From JAXGPF01 sp964463985 (GTDB taxonomy: Bacteria; Verrucomicrobiota; Kiritimatiellia; JAAZAB01), in contig CAYXEK010000029.1 in NCBI GenBank assembly GCA_964463985.1, positions 1 to 38,499 of the forward strand: DNA of 38,499 nt. Direction: 5' to 3'. Each line of letters begins with the position of its first letter. Positions within the stretch are counted from its first letter, which is position 1. The notes under the pieces are model-generated. The model saw only the letters and a program-made list of their open reading frames with translations. It searched no databases and was not told where the DNA came from. The position numbers and the translations under genes were made by a program. Shown here in pieces: positions 8,996 to 17,426 of this stretch.

Positions 8996-11050
8996 GTTCA
9001 TCCGCAGATTCTCGAATTCCAGTTCGCGCCAGGTCCCATCCATTCCCGGCAACAGGGCTAAACAGTCCTTTTTCCGGTCATGGCACAGGGCGGTTTGAAA
9101 GGCCCAGAGGAAATAAGCATGGGGCGATGTGTAATAATAGTTGACCGGATAACCGTCAATCCGGATTTTTTCCGGTATGGCGCCCAGCGCGGAACAGTCG
9201 CGCATTACGTTTTGCAGGCAGGCAAATGATTTTTCATCCCAGCCCCAATGGCTGTACACCAGGGATTGGAAACAATACGTCCAGGGCCAATGCCGGATAT
9301 TGCCGATATAAGTGTCGCCATCAAACCCAAACGGTGTTTTGCCGGCGCGGATGTCGCGCAGGACCGATTTCCGGTCAATGCCGTCCGGCAGGTTGAAAAA
9401 GAAACACATGACGGCGCCGCAATGGAAGGCGGCATTGCGGAAGGGCATTAAATAGCCGTTTACGTAATTCTCGCGCAATCCGCGGGGCAGTTTTTCGGCA
9501 ATGCGCCGGTACGCATCCGGAACCGGCCGGCCGGCGGCGTCGGCCATGGAGCAAAAGCCGCGCAGCGCGCGGGTAACCCAGATGGAAATTCCCGTATCAT
9601 TCGTGACATCAAATTTACATTCGCACGATGGTTTGGTTGTGCCGATATAGGCCCGGTCGGATTTTTCCTGCACCGCCGCGGCAATGATATGATCCAGCAG
9701 TTCCCGCATCATGCCCAGCGATTCGTCCAAAACTTCATCGCGTCCGGACACCCGCCAGTGGTCGTATAAGCTGTAACAGACCATGGCGTTGGCGCCAAGT
9801 TTTTCCGTCCGTATTTTTTCCGGATCGGCATGGTAATCCTGCCCTTCCGCCGAGGCGAAATAGCAGAAACGGGCGCCGGGCAATCCCAACGCTTTGGCGA
9901 CAAACCGCGCGCGCGGCATGCGCATCCGATAAAACTCCAGGAAACGCCGGCTTTCAGCGATGTGGTTGGCCGTCAGGAGAGCCATTTGCATGCTCCAGGC
10001 ATCCGGCACGGCGTTGCACCCGCCGCCCCAATGGCAGGGAAAAGGTCCCAGATTTAAAGAACCGTTTTTGGGGTACTGGTTGGCGCGCATCCAATACATA
10101 CTGAAATCATACAGCCCTTGCGCATGCGCATCCGGCACACGGATGGAAGATTGGTTGGAAAAATCAGACCAGGTCCGCGCATGCGTCCTCCGGATTTGCC
10201 GCTCCGGCATGGCGCGCAGGCGGCAGAAGGCTGATTCGACGTCGTTTTGCCAGGCCGCGGCCTCGGCGTCATCCATAGCCAGCATCCAGCGCGTGACTTC
10301 AAAGCCGGTTTTTATATTGTCAAAAACCAATTTGTTCCCGCGGCAACTTCCCGCGGGGCGCGACCACATGTAACCGCCGCCGCGGATATCGTTGGGCGTC
10401 ATATGATATTCGAATTGCAGCACGCCAGCCGGGTGGTGCGGCGCAAGGCTCACAATGGATTCACGCCCCAGTTTCAAACCTTGAAAGTGGGACTGGGTAA
10501 ACCGGCTTAAAAACAAGTCCAACGACACGGTTTTGTCGGCCGGCGCCGCCAGCAAGCGGATGGTTTCGACCCAGAGATGTTCATCCGTCAGATACGAAGT
10601 CACCACCAGACGCACATCGCGATAAGCGACTTCTGTCGTCACCGTCGGGACGCGCGGATCATACCGCTGCCGGTAATCCGTCACACCGGCAATTTCCCCG
10701 GCCACCGCCACCGCATAGCCGGCCTGCAACACCGGGTCTACCACTCCGGTTTCAATCCCGGGGCTTCCATTCAGCAGGCTGGCCTGCCGCAATTTCTCAG
10801 GTATATAGTAAATCCGGTGCGCATATTTATACCATCCGGCGATCAATCCCTGGTGTTCTTCCTGATGACCGCGGCCGGCGTTCATGGATCCGGTAAATCC
10901 TATGACCAGGCAATCGCTGCCATTGCCCAGCGCAAAAGGATAATAAGGGTGTCGGCTGAACGGCGTGGCGGTCCAGGCGGACGCCGGGCCGCGGAGGAAG
11001 ATGCGGGCATGGTCAGATGAAGTCTTGCGTTGCGCGGGAAGTTTGGGCAT
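8828..11050 (-). CDS. Six-hairpin glycosidase-like protein, copy 1
   Basis: This is the first gene of the duplicated operon. The start is taken as ATG 11050 (740 aa), with GGAG 11 nt upstream; a GTG at 11062 would add four residues but sits on top of the GGAG. There is no signal peptide. The N-terminal region has YPFALGNGSD, then a long helical region with YWMRANQYP, GSLNLGPFPCHWGGG and KALGLPGARFCYF, as in the paralogue at 3262-5499. This pattern suggests a GH65/GH95-like beta-sandwich plus (alpha/alpha)6 barrel. It is followed by the secreted multidomain gene with overlapping ends. It lies divergent from a PocR-AraC regulator, which probably controls it. The substrate is not deducible from sequence alone. 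Confidence 0.75.
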   Translation of the reverse strand: MPKLPAQRKTSSDHARIFLRGPASAWTATPFSRHPYYPFALGNGSDCLVIGFTGSMNAGRGHQEEHQGLIAGWYKYAHRIYYIPEKLRQASLLNGSPGIETGVVDPVLQAGYAVAVAGEIAGVTDYRQRYDPRVPTVTTEVAYRDVRLVVTSYLTDEHLWVETIRLLAAPADKTVSLDLFLSRFTQSHFQGLKLGRESIVSLAPHHPAGVLQFEYHMTPNDIRGGGYMWSRPAGSCRGNKLVFDNIKTGFEVTRWMLAMDDAEAAAWQNDVESAFCRLRAMPERQIRRTHARTWSDFSNQSSIRVPDAHAQGLYDFSMYWMRANQYPKNGSLNLGPFPCHWGGGCNAVPDAWSMQMALLTANHIAESRRFLEFYRMRMPRARFVAKALGLPGARFCYFASAEGQDYHADPEKIRTEKLGANAMVCYSLYDHWRVSGRDEVLDESLGMMRELLDHIIAAAVQEKSDRAYIGTTKPSCECKFDVTNDTGISIWVTRALRGFCSMADAAGRPVPDAYRRIAEKLPRGLRENYVNGYLMPFRNAAFHCGAVMCFFFNLPDGIDRKSVLRDIRAGKTPFGFDGDTYIGNIRHWPWTYCFQSLVYSHWGWDEKSFACLQNVMRDCSALGAIPEKIRIDGYPVNYYYTSPHAYFLWAFQTALCHDRKKDCLALLPGMDGTWRELEFENLRMNGGLLVSLQVSRGRVRQLILRNDGSRPVHRTILLNPRYTGRLPEEIELNPGETLKL

Positions 11051-11159
11051 GGCTGATGACACTCCATTTTAACCTCTGCTTGGCAAACCAGTAGTTTCTC
11101 TTTGCTTTGTAACCATAATTGCCCGAAACATCCACACATTTTAAGACAAATTAATGCTC

Positions 11160-11177
11160 ATATCCGGACATGGATAT
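11160..11177. promoter_or_regulatory. Possible operator: ATATCC-N6-GGATAT
   Basis: A perfect 6-bp inverted repeat with a 6-bp spacer lies about 110 bp upstream of the glycosidase operon start, in the control region shared with the AraC regulator. Operator function is inferred from position only. I see no convincing -35/-10 pair in this intergenic stretch. Confidence 0.25.
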
Positions 11178-11264
11178 TTACGCTTGCTTTTGGCGCCCGG
11201 CCGTCCTATGTTTTATCGCAGAATTCGCCGCATTGATTTTGATAGAATTCAGCATTCAGGAGAG

Positions 11265-11413
11265 CCAATTTCAAAAGTCCCCCGGCGGGCTTGTCCCGCC
11301 GGAGACCAAGGTTATGTAAAATGCCGTATGTTCTTAAAATAAAAAACTTAGTGCTTTTGCATAACCTTGCGTTCCTGCCACGCAAGGTGGCAGGAGACAA
11401 CTTTTGAAATTGG
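11265..11413. repeat. 149-bp inverted-repeat element with a hairpin in each arm
   Basis: The outer ends CCAATTTCAAAAGT (11265-11278) and ACTTTTGAAATTGG (11400-11413) are perfect inverted repeats. An inner pair, AAGGTTATGTAAAA (11308-11321) and TTTTGCATAACCTT (11355-11368), differs at one position. Each arm holds its own hairpin between the outer and inner repeats: CCGGCGGG/CCCGCCGG (11282-11302) and CCTGCCAC/GTGGCAGG (11374-11394). The whole could fold as a branched cruciform. It fills most of the gap between the divergent glycosidase operon and the AraC gene, and its ends recur near 23.2-23.5 kb. It could be a MITE-like element or a structured control region; no transposase is nearby. Confidence 0.75.
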
Positions 11414-11441
11414 TTCATGATTGGAAGCGACACATGTATTT

Positions 11442-12443
11442 ATGTTGCGGCAAATGCCAGATATTCAAGCGCCGTACGATTACGGAGCAGAATTTTTTGA
11501 TACTCTGCCGAGCTTGGCTGCCATGCGCCGGTTCGCCAGTCTGGTCTGGCGGCTGTTCGGTTTGAACATCGCCCTGCTGTCCGCGGATGGCCGTAAATTT
11601 ACTTCCTTCGGGCATATCGGCCGGGTTAATCCTTTTTGCGCGGCCATGCAGCGCTCTCCCAAGTTGCGGTCCGTGTGCCTGGCATCCGACCAAGCCGGCC
11701 TGGCCCGGGCCATTGGGCGGCGCTCCCCGTGCTGTTACCAATGTTTTGCCGGCCTCCGGGAATTCGTGGCGCCCGTCCTGGTTAACCGTCAAATCGTTGC
11801 GATTATCCTGAGCGGACAGATTCTCGACCGGCCGCCCAACATCGAGGCGTGGAATTGCACGCGCGTTAAATTGCAGCAATTCGGCATGCCGGACCGGCGG
11901 ATCAACCCGCTGCAGCCGCTTTTCATGCAGAGTCCGTGGCAGGCCAAGTCCCGGCAGCGCGATGTCGCGCTGCTGCTTTCCCTGTTTGCCGAACAGCTTG
12001 CCCGGTTGGAAATGCAGAAATGCGGCAATCCTGCCCCGATGCCGCTGGCAGCGCGCGCCCAGACGCTCATCGGCCAGAAATACAGCCAGCCGTTGCCCTT
12101 GAAGGAAATCGCCGAAAGGCTGAATGTTTCCGAACGCCATCTGGCGCGGATATTTCATGCCTCCACCGGCAATACGGTTTTGAATTATCTTCAAAAAACG
12201 AGAGTGGAAGCCGCCTGTGAAGAACTGGCCAAGACGCGCAATTCCTGTACAGAAATCGCTTTTGCCTGCGGCTTTGGCAGCATCCAGCAATTCAACCGCG
12301 TTTTCAAGTCGCAGACGGGGTTTTCCCCGGTCGCCTGGCGGCGCCGTGCATGCCGGGGCGGGCGCCGGACTGCGGGGCAAGCCGCCAAGCCAAAGCGGGA
12401 GGGGGTAAGCGGCCCGGGCGTCAGGGCAATTCCACCAGCTTGA
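11442..12443 (+). CDS. PocR-domain AraC-family transcriptional regulator
   Basis: The protein is about 333 aa from ATG 11442. The frame also opens at TTG 11421, and another ATG lies at 11454; none has a clear ribosome site, so the start is uncertain. Residues about 20-130 resemble the PocR ligand-sensing domain, with its cysteine-rich core (FCAAM, VCLASD, SPCCYQCFAG) followed by VAPVLVNRQIVAIILSGQI. Residues about 200-297 are an AraC helix-turn-helix pair (LKEIAERLNVSERHLARIF and CTEIAFACGFGSIQQFNRVF). It is divergent from the duplicated glycosidase operon, so it is the likely activator, probably responding to a sugar or small metabolite (inference). The 3' end overlaps the convergent FG-GAP gene by 23 bp, and the basic C-terminal tail is longer than usual. 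Confidence 0.85.
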   Translation: MLRQMPDIQAPYDYGAEFFDTLPSLAAMRRFASLVWRLFGLNIALLSADGRKFTSFGHIGRVNPFCAAMQRSPKLRSVCLASDQAGLARAIGRRSPCCYQCFAGLREFVAPVLVNRQIVAIILSGQILDRPPNIEAWNCTRVKLQQFGMPDRRINPLQPLFMQSPWQAKSRQRDVALLLSLFAEQLARLEMQKCGNPAPMPLAARAQTLIGQKYSQPLPLKEIAERLNVSERHLARIFHASTGNTVLNYLQKTRVEAACEELAKTRNSCTEIAFACGFGSIQQFNRVFKSQTGFSPVAWRRRACRGGRRTAGQAAKPKREGVSGPGVRAIPPA

Positions 12444-14238
12444 AATTATCCAGCAGCAATTGCGATTCGCCTTCAGGCAGTTTGAAGATCAGGTAGAAAT
12501 TCAATTCATCGGAAGCGCCCTTGCGCACCTTGGGATCCTTGGGGGTCTTGCCGACGCCGGGGCAGGTGAATTTAAGGACGTTTTTCTGCCAGCTCCGCGA
12601 AGTCCGTATGTTGCCGGTGAAATCGTACCGCTCCCAGCGGGTCGGCACGGTGCCGGAGCCGGGGAAGGTCTCCCAGGCCGACATCAGCCATACCGCCTGC
12701 CTGGACGGCATGACGGAGGAGAAGGAAAACTCGTACTTGTGCCCGATCTTCATTTTCAAGGCCGCGCTGTTCAAACCGAACCAGCGGGCGCCCTGAACAT
12801 TGATGTTGTGCGGCGGCGTTTCGGACCGGGTCCATCCGAGGTACTGATTGACATAACGGAAATAAATAAACCGTTCGCCATCCTCCGCGGTGACCGCCGG
12901 CACTCCGGGCTGCAGGACGGCGGATTTTTCGGCGCTCAATAGCACCGCGGAATTGCAGATCATCCCCAGCCAGTCCCAATGGCCGAAAATCCAGCGGCTG
13001 ATCTGGTGTTCGCGTCCGATCCCCGGCCACCATCCCTTGGGCGCCAGCAAATCCTTGTCGGTATTGACGCCCTTGACGGCTTCCACGGCGGGAAAAACGG
13101 GTTCGCTTTTTGAGCCCTTGTTCAAGGCCACGTAAATGCGTCCGTCCGTATTGCCCAGCACCAGGTCGAACAAGCCATCCTCATTCCAATCCCAGGGGAA
13201 GGCGTTGGACATCTTGGAGAAAAGGTTCTTGCCGCCGACGGTCAGGAACCCGTCGAATTCCATCGCCGCCGGCGCGAGCGTGCTGCGCAACGCGGCCACC
13301 ATGTTGCGCCCTTCCACCGACTCCTGGGTGCCCTTGTACTTGCGGATTTCGCCGGTGCGCGTGCCGACGATCAAGTCGTCAATGCCGTCGCCGTTGTAGT
13401 CCACCACCGCGGGAGTCAGGTGTTCAAAGCCTTCGCCGAAGGCCAGGAAAAAAACCTGTTCCGGGATGAAATTCGGGCGGGAACGGGAGCCGGTGTTGTA
13501 AAGGATACGGACGCTGTTGGCCGAGTAGGTGCCCTCGCCCAGCAGCAGGTCCAGGGAGCCTTTCTTCCGCCAATCCGCAGCCCAGGGGCTCATGTAATTG
13601 CCGAACAAAAGCGGTTCCTTGCCGAGCATAAGCTGCGGCAGGCGGTCGCCGGAGCGGTCAACCTCGTAGAGCGGCATCACGTAGCGCGGCACCCCCATGT
13701 TGCGGGTGAAGCGCGGGTCGCGGACGGTGCCGAAATTTTCCAGGACCGTGACATCGCCGTAAAAAGTTCCCGCCAGCACGTCCAGGTCGCGGTCGCCGTC
13801 CCAATCCACCACGTGAATTTTCGAGCCCCAGCCCAGGTAAGTCGGCACGAACTGGCCCTGCGTGAACTTGGGAGCGCCTTTTTCCCCGGAATTGATGTAA
13901 ATCCAGAGGAACCCGTAGGTGTCCGCCACCAGCAGGTCAGGCAGGCTGTCATCATTGATGTCCGCCACGTTGGGGAAGGACGATTGCGGCGTATTGACCA
14001 TCCGGCCGACATCGTTCAGCACGGGCGAATTCGCTACGTGGACGCGCAGGTAATTCTGATCGTCCACCCCGTCCCAGTAATTCCCCAGAGGCGCGGTCGC
14101 ATCGCCCTGCGCCTCGGCGGGGAACAGGTTGGCCTGCGCGCGGACGGCGCCGGCCCATCCCAGCGCCAGCAACAATGCCATTCCCAGCCGCCAATTGCCA
14201 TCAGTTTTGATCATCATGCCGTTCACCGTCATTTTCAT
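12421..14238 (-). CDS. Secreted FG-GAP/VCBS-repeat beta-propeller protein
   Basis: A 605-aa protein with an N-terminal signal peptide ending near AVRAQ. Calcium-loop motifs of FG-GAP repeats occur at roughly residues 91 (DINDDSLPDLL), 146 (DWDGDRDLDVL), 280 (DYNGDGIDDLI) and 350 (DWNEDGLFDLVLG), indicating an extracellular or periplasmic beta-propeller. The last 180 residues look like a beta-sandwich that may bind a ligand. It is the last gene of the ExbB/ExbD operon; its ATG shares one base with the upstream TGA stop. The coupling suggests it works with the DUF4159/TonB-like protein, perhaps as a surface or periplasmic component. The binding partner is unknown. Confidence 0.85.
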   Translation of the reverse strand: MKMTVNGMMIKTDGNWRLGMALLLALGWAGAVRAQANLFPAEAQGDATAPLGNYWDGVDDQNYLRVHVANSPVLNDVGRMVNTPQSSFPNVADINDDSLPDLLVADTYGFLWIYINSGEKGAPKFTQGQFVPTYLGWGSKIHVVDWDGDRDLDVLAGTFYGDVTVLENFGTVRDPRFTRNMGVPRYVMPLYEVDRSGDRLPQLMLGKEPLLFGNYMSPWAADWRKKGSLDLLLGEGTYSANSVRILYNTGSRSRPNFIPEQVFFLAFGEGFEHLTPAVVDYNGDGIDDLIVGTRTGEIRKYKGTQESVEGRNMVAALRSTLAPAAMEFDGFLTVGGKNLFSKMSNAFPWDWNEDGLFDLVLGNTDGRIYVALNKGSKSEPVFPAVEAVKGVNTDKDLLAPKGWWPGIGREHQISRWIFGHWDWLGMICNSAVLLSAEKSAVLQPGVPAVTAEDGERFIYFRYVNQYLGWTRSETPPHNINVQGARWFGLNSAALKMKIGHKYEFSFSSVMPSRQAVWLMSAWETFPGSGTVPTRWERYDFTGNIRTSRSWQKNVLKFTCPGVGKTPKDPKVRKGASDELNFYLIFKLPEGESQLLLDNFKLVELP

Positions 14239-15575
14239 CAGCGCGCGCCGGCCGGCGCCGGGGCGGCAGCCGCCGAGCCGGCGGCCTGCCGCAGCCGGGG
14301 GTTATTGGCCGGCAAATCCTTGGGCAGCAGTTTGAAGTGTTTCTGGTAGCGGGTCAGCAGGTGGACCACCACGTTGATGCCGAAACGGAAGGAGTTGTTG
14401 ACGGTTTCATCGCTGATGTTGCGGTAGATGATCCCGGTTTCCTCGCGCGGCGACGAGAGGTGCGGCCCGTAAACGTGCCTCCAGCTCGGGGCTTCCATGG
14501 TGCCGACATTCACCAACCCCCACTCGATCTTGTTCTGGCTGTTCAGCCGGGATTCCCACAAATGGCCGTAGCCGTTGAGCGTATACAGCACCGCCATCTC
14601 GGAGCCGATGTTGATCAGTTCCACCGGCTCCTGGTAAAAATTCATGCCGGACGGCAGGCCGATATTCTGGAAAAAAGTGTCGAACAGCTCATGCTCAGTG
14701 CCCGGCACGACTTCGAATTCGCGGTCGGGCATGACGCGCTTCATCTCGCGGCGGAAGGCCACGTCAAAGCGCGACCGCCGGCCGGCGAGCGAACTGTCGG
14801 CCCAGACCGCGCCGCCCAGCGTCAGGTAATCCCGGAGGTTCTTCACCTCCGAATCCAGCAGCGTGAAATCCTTGTGGCCGGTAAGGTAGACAAACGGCGG
14901 GCGGAGCACGAAGAGTTCATCGGTGCCGACGTCCAGCACTTTCGGGTGCAGGTTGGCGTCCAGGCGGTCGCGGGACCAGGCGCGGATTTGCAGCATCAGG
15001 TTCGGGAGGGAAGACGGGTTGCAATTCCAGTCGCCGCCCCGGTACTTGGCCTGGAAGATCGTGAACTTGGCGCGGGTGGACCGGCCCTGGTTCTGCACGT
15101 TCCAGACTTTCTGGAAATCGCGCACATTGGCCATCCGCTGCAGGCGCGCCTGCTCGATTTTCCGGCTCATGTCCGTCTCAAGCTTGATTTCCGCCACCTT
15201 GACGACGGGGGCCACGGGCGGGGTTTCCGTGCGCACGAAGGTGGAAGGAGCGTCCACGGTAATCCGCACGACAGGCGTCTTGGTGGCGGTGACCTTGACC
15301 TCCTTGTTTTCAACCTTTTCCGGCGGCGGACGCGGCGGCGGCGGCGTGGGCGGCGGCAGCACGAGCAGCTGCTCCACGCCCTCGAAAGCGCCGCGGGTGG
15401 CCAGGTAGGTGGTGATCTTGTAACCGCCGAATACCAGCAGCACCGACAGGTACAAAATCAGGGAAATCAGGAAATAGCGCGAACGCAACAGGGCCAGAAC
15501 AAGTATCCAGACCCCCCGGCGGGCGGCGACTTTTTCCTCCAGTTTCTCGATATTCTGTTCTATCTCGATCGCCAT
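14238..15575 (-). CDS. DUF4159-domain protein with TonB-like membrane anchor
   Basis: A 445-aa protein. The N-terminus is cytoplasmic, followed by a membrane helix within residues about 22-54 (LISLILYLSVLLVFGG), a proline-rich stretch (PPPTPPPPRPPPEK, about 74-87) and lysine/valine-rich segments. That layout is typical of TonB/TolA-like energy transducers. From about residue 165 it matches the DUF4159 pattern (FTIFQAKYRGGDWNCNP, FVYLTGHKDFTLLDSEVKNLRDYLTLGGAVWADSS), a class I glutamine-amidotransferase-like fold without assigned chemistry. It lies 15 nt downstream of the second ExbD gene and overlaps the next gene by 1 nt. I infer that it is the periplasmic effector arm of the ExbB/ExbD motor; the family itself has no established function. 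Confidence 0.8.
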   Translation of the reverse strand: MAIEIEQNIEKLEEKVAARRGVWILVLALLRSRYFLISLILYLSVLLVFGGYKITTYLATRGAFEGVEQLLVLPPPTPPPPRPPPEKVENKEVKVTATKTPVVRITVDAPSTFVRTETPPVAPVVKVAEIKLETDMSRKIEQARLQRMANVRDFQKVWNVQNQGRSTRAKFTIFQAKYRGGDWNCNPSSLPNLMLQIRAWSRDRLDANLHPKVLDVGTDELFVLRPPFVYLTGHKDFTLLDSEVKNLRDYLTLGGAVWADSSLAGRRSRFDVAFRREMKRVMPDREFEVVPGTEHELFDTFFQNIGLPSGMNFYQEPVELINIGSEMAVLYTLNGYGHLWESRLNSQNKIEWGLVNVGTMEAPSWRHVYGPHLSSPREETGIIYRNISDETVNNSFRFGINVVVHLLTRYQKHFKLLPKDLPANNPRLRQAAGSAAAAPAPAGAR

Positions 15576-15590
15576 ATTGCGTTCCGCCTG

Positions 15591-16019
15591 CTATTCATAC
15601 TGGTTGGCAAAGAAAGAAAGATTTTTCACGCCGGTCGCCGCGCAGGCGTTCAGCACGTCCACGATGCGTTGCTGGCGCACCTTGGGCTGCGGGTGGATCA
15701 CCACCGGCTGCTTGTCGCCGAAGAGCTGCAGGCATTGTTCCAGTTTGGCGCGCACGGTAGGCAACTCGCGGTCGCCCGGACTGTCCATGGGAATGTCGTT
15801 GCAGAACACCTGGTTGTTCTCCGCGATGGCCAGCGTCAATTCCACCGGCAGGGCCTGCGGGGTCTGGCTGACGCCGCCCGGCACCATCAGCCCCAGGTAT
15901 TTTTCCTCGATCTTCACCTGGGCGGCCGAGATGAAATACAACAGCAGCAGGAACACGCAATCAATCATCGGTCCCATCTGCAATTCGGCTTCTTCGTCTT
16001 TTTCTTCCTTGAAACGCAT
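15591..16019 (-). CDS. ExbD/TolR-family protein 2
   Basis: 142 aa. A short cytoplasmic N-terminus precedes one membrane helix, PMIDCVFLLLLYFIS, with Asp20 in the position used for proton translocation in ExbD/TolR/MotB-type stators. The periplasmic domain follows. The acidic N-terminus (EEKDEEAE) and periplasmic sequence differ from the neighbouring ExbD, so the two are not recent duplicates. It lies 15 nt after the upstream exbD stop and 15 nt before the DUF4159 gene. Confidence 0.88.
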   Translation of the reverse strand: MRFKEEKDEEAELQMGPMIDCVFLLLLYFISAAQVKIEEKYLGLMVPGGVSQTPQALPVELTLAIAENNQVFCNDIPMDSPGDRELPTVRAKLEQCLQLFGDKQPVVIHPQPKVRQQRIVDVLNACAATGVKNLSFFANQYE

Positions 16020-16034
16020 AATCCCGCCCCGCCT

Positions 16035-16499
16035 TTACATGTCCACCGGCAATTCGCGATCCAGCGTGGAAAACATCATGTTGGGGATGTTGGCCTGGGC
16101 CACCGCCGCCATGACCTGCTGGGTGAATTCGTACGGCACGCGCCAGTCGGCGCGGATCACCACCCGGAAATTCTTGCTGGCGTTCTGCAGCGAACTGGCC
16201 TTGATCAACGGCACCAGGTCGCGCGCGTCCCAGAGCGCGTGCGGGCCGGCCTTGAAAACCGCCTGCTGCTGGTTTTCGTCCCACTCGATATCCACGATGA
16301 ACCGCCCGGATTCGTCCTTTTCCAGGATACCGGCTTTCGCCCGGGGCAGCACAACTTCCTTGCTGATGCGCTCGGCATCCAGCGTGCTGACGCTCACGAA
16401 ATACATCAGCAGCAGGAAGGTGCAGTCAATCATCGGCCCCATGGCGATGGAGCAGGGCGGATCGTCTTCCGCCGACCATCTGGCTTCTTTTTTAGCCAT
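16035..16499 (-). CDS. ExbD/TolR-family protein 1
   Basis: 154 aa. The single membrane helix PMIDCTFLLLMYFVS carries Asp25, the conserved proton-path residue of the family. The periplasmic domain of about 110 residues ends in MMFSTLDRELPVDM. It lies 21 nt downstream of the ExbB-like gene. With the second ExbD it could form a heterodimer inside the ExbB pentamer (established stoichiometry for ExbB5D2; a heterodimer here is inference). Confidence 0.88.
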   Translation of the reverse strand: MAKKEARWSAEDDPPCSIAMGPMIDCTFLLLMYFVSVSTLDAERISKEVVLPRAKAGILEKDESGRFIVDIEWDENQQQAVFKAGPHALWDARDLVPLIKASSLQNASKNFRVVIRADWRVPYEFTQQVMAAVAQANIPNMMFSTLDRELPVDM

Positions 16500-16520
16500 G
16501 GATTTTCTCCCCGTCTCCCG

Positions 16521-17396
16521 TTATTCCCAATCCATTTCCGTTTTGCAGTAGGGGCAAACTTTCACGCCGACCTTGATTTCCTTTTTGCAGTTCGGACAGG
16601 GCACTTTATCGCCCGCCGGCGCAGCCGGAGCCGTTCCCGTCGGCGCCTCGGTCACGATCACCAGATCATCCGGCAGGCTGTTGAAATCCACCGATTCCAG
16701 CACTTCTATAAAGGCATCCTGTACGGAGTTCATGATTTTTTTCAGGCGCGCCAGCATGATGAAATACGCCATCATGCAGGGAATGGCGATAACCAGTCCG
16801 CCATAGGTGGTGATCAAAGCTTCGCCGATATCGCCGGCGAGCTTGGTGGGATCGCCCACGGCGCCGCCGAAAGCCATCGCGTTAAACGCGCCGATCATAC
16901 CTGAAATCGTGCCGAACAAACCCATCATCGGCGCCACGCCGGCATTCAACGACAAATAAGAAAGCTTGATCTTGAAATCGGCGCTGATATTGGCGGCGGC
17001 TTCAATGGCAGTCTCTTCCACCGCCTCCCGGCCCTTGGGCAGCTTTGCCAGCGCCGCCGCCAGCATGCGTCCCAGCGGGCTGGGGCTGTCGGCGGCCGCT
17101 TTCCATGCCTTCTGATAATCGCCGACGGACAGGGCTTCCCGCACCTGCTGCAGGACGCTTTCCGGACAAAAAACCTTCTTGCGCATGCGCACCATCACTT
17201 CGATCAGCACGGCCAGGGCCCAGATCGCCAGGAGCGAGAGCGGAATCATGGTTATACCGCCCTGCTTGAAATAGTCCATGAAGGTGGTCGGCCGACCGTC
17301 CGCCACCTCCTGCGCCCAGGCCGCCCAGGGGGCCGCCAGGCCGGCCAATACCAGCAATCCGAACATCATCCAAGGCCGCGTATAACGCTTCTGCAT
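16521..17396 (-). CDS. ExbB/TolQ/MotA-family channel protein with C-terminal zinc ribbon
   Basis: 291 aa. A cleavable-looking signal peptide (residues 1-28) precedes three membrane segments (about 48-70, 160-182, 200-222). The conserved family stretch is LNAGVAPMMGLFGTISGMI. Unusually, the cytoplasmic C-terminus ends in a four-cysteine zinc ribbon, with cysteines at 267, 270, 281 and 284 (CPNC and CPYC). Standard ExbB and TolQ lack this. It is the second gene of the operon, 30 nt after the TPR gene and 21 nt before exbD. It is the membrane motor of the complex; the ribbon may dock a cytoplasmic partner (inference). Confidence 0.88.
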   Translation of the reverse strand: MQKRYTRPWMMFGLLVLAGLAAPWAAWAQEVADGRPTTFMDYFKQGGITMIPLSLLAIWALAVLIEVMVRMRKKVFCPESVLQQVREALSVGDYQKAWKAAADSPSPLGRMLAAALAKLPKGREAVEETAIEAAANISADFKIKLSYLSLNAGVAPMMGLFGTISGMIGAFNAMAFGGAVGDPTKLAGDIGEALITTYGGLVIAIPCMMAYFIMLARLKKIMNSVQDAFIEVLESVDFNSLPDDLVIVTEAPTGTAPAAPAGDKVPCPNCKKEIKVGVKVCPYCKTEMDWE

Positions 17397-17426
17397 GTCA
17401 GTATCTCCTTGCTTATTAATGGTAAA

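Noticed and set aside
11415..12380. 321-aa open frame on the minus strand
   Set aside because: Antisense to the PocR-AraC regulator, which has clear domain motifs.
14337..16904. 855-aa open frame on the plus strand
   Set aside because: It runs antisense through the DUF4159, both ExbD and part of the ExbB genes; the His/Arg-rich composition is typical of a GC-driven shadow frame.
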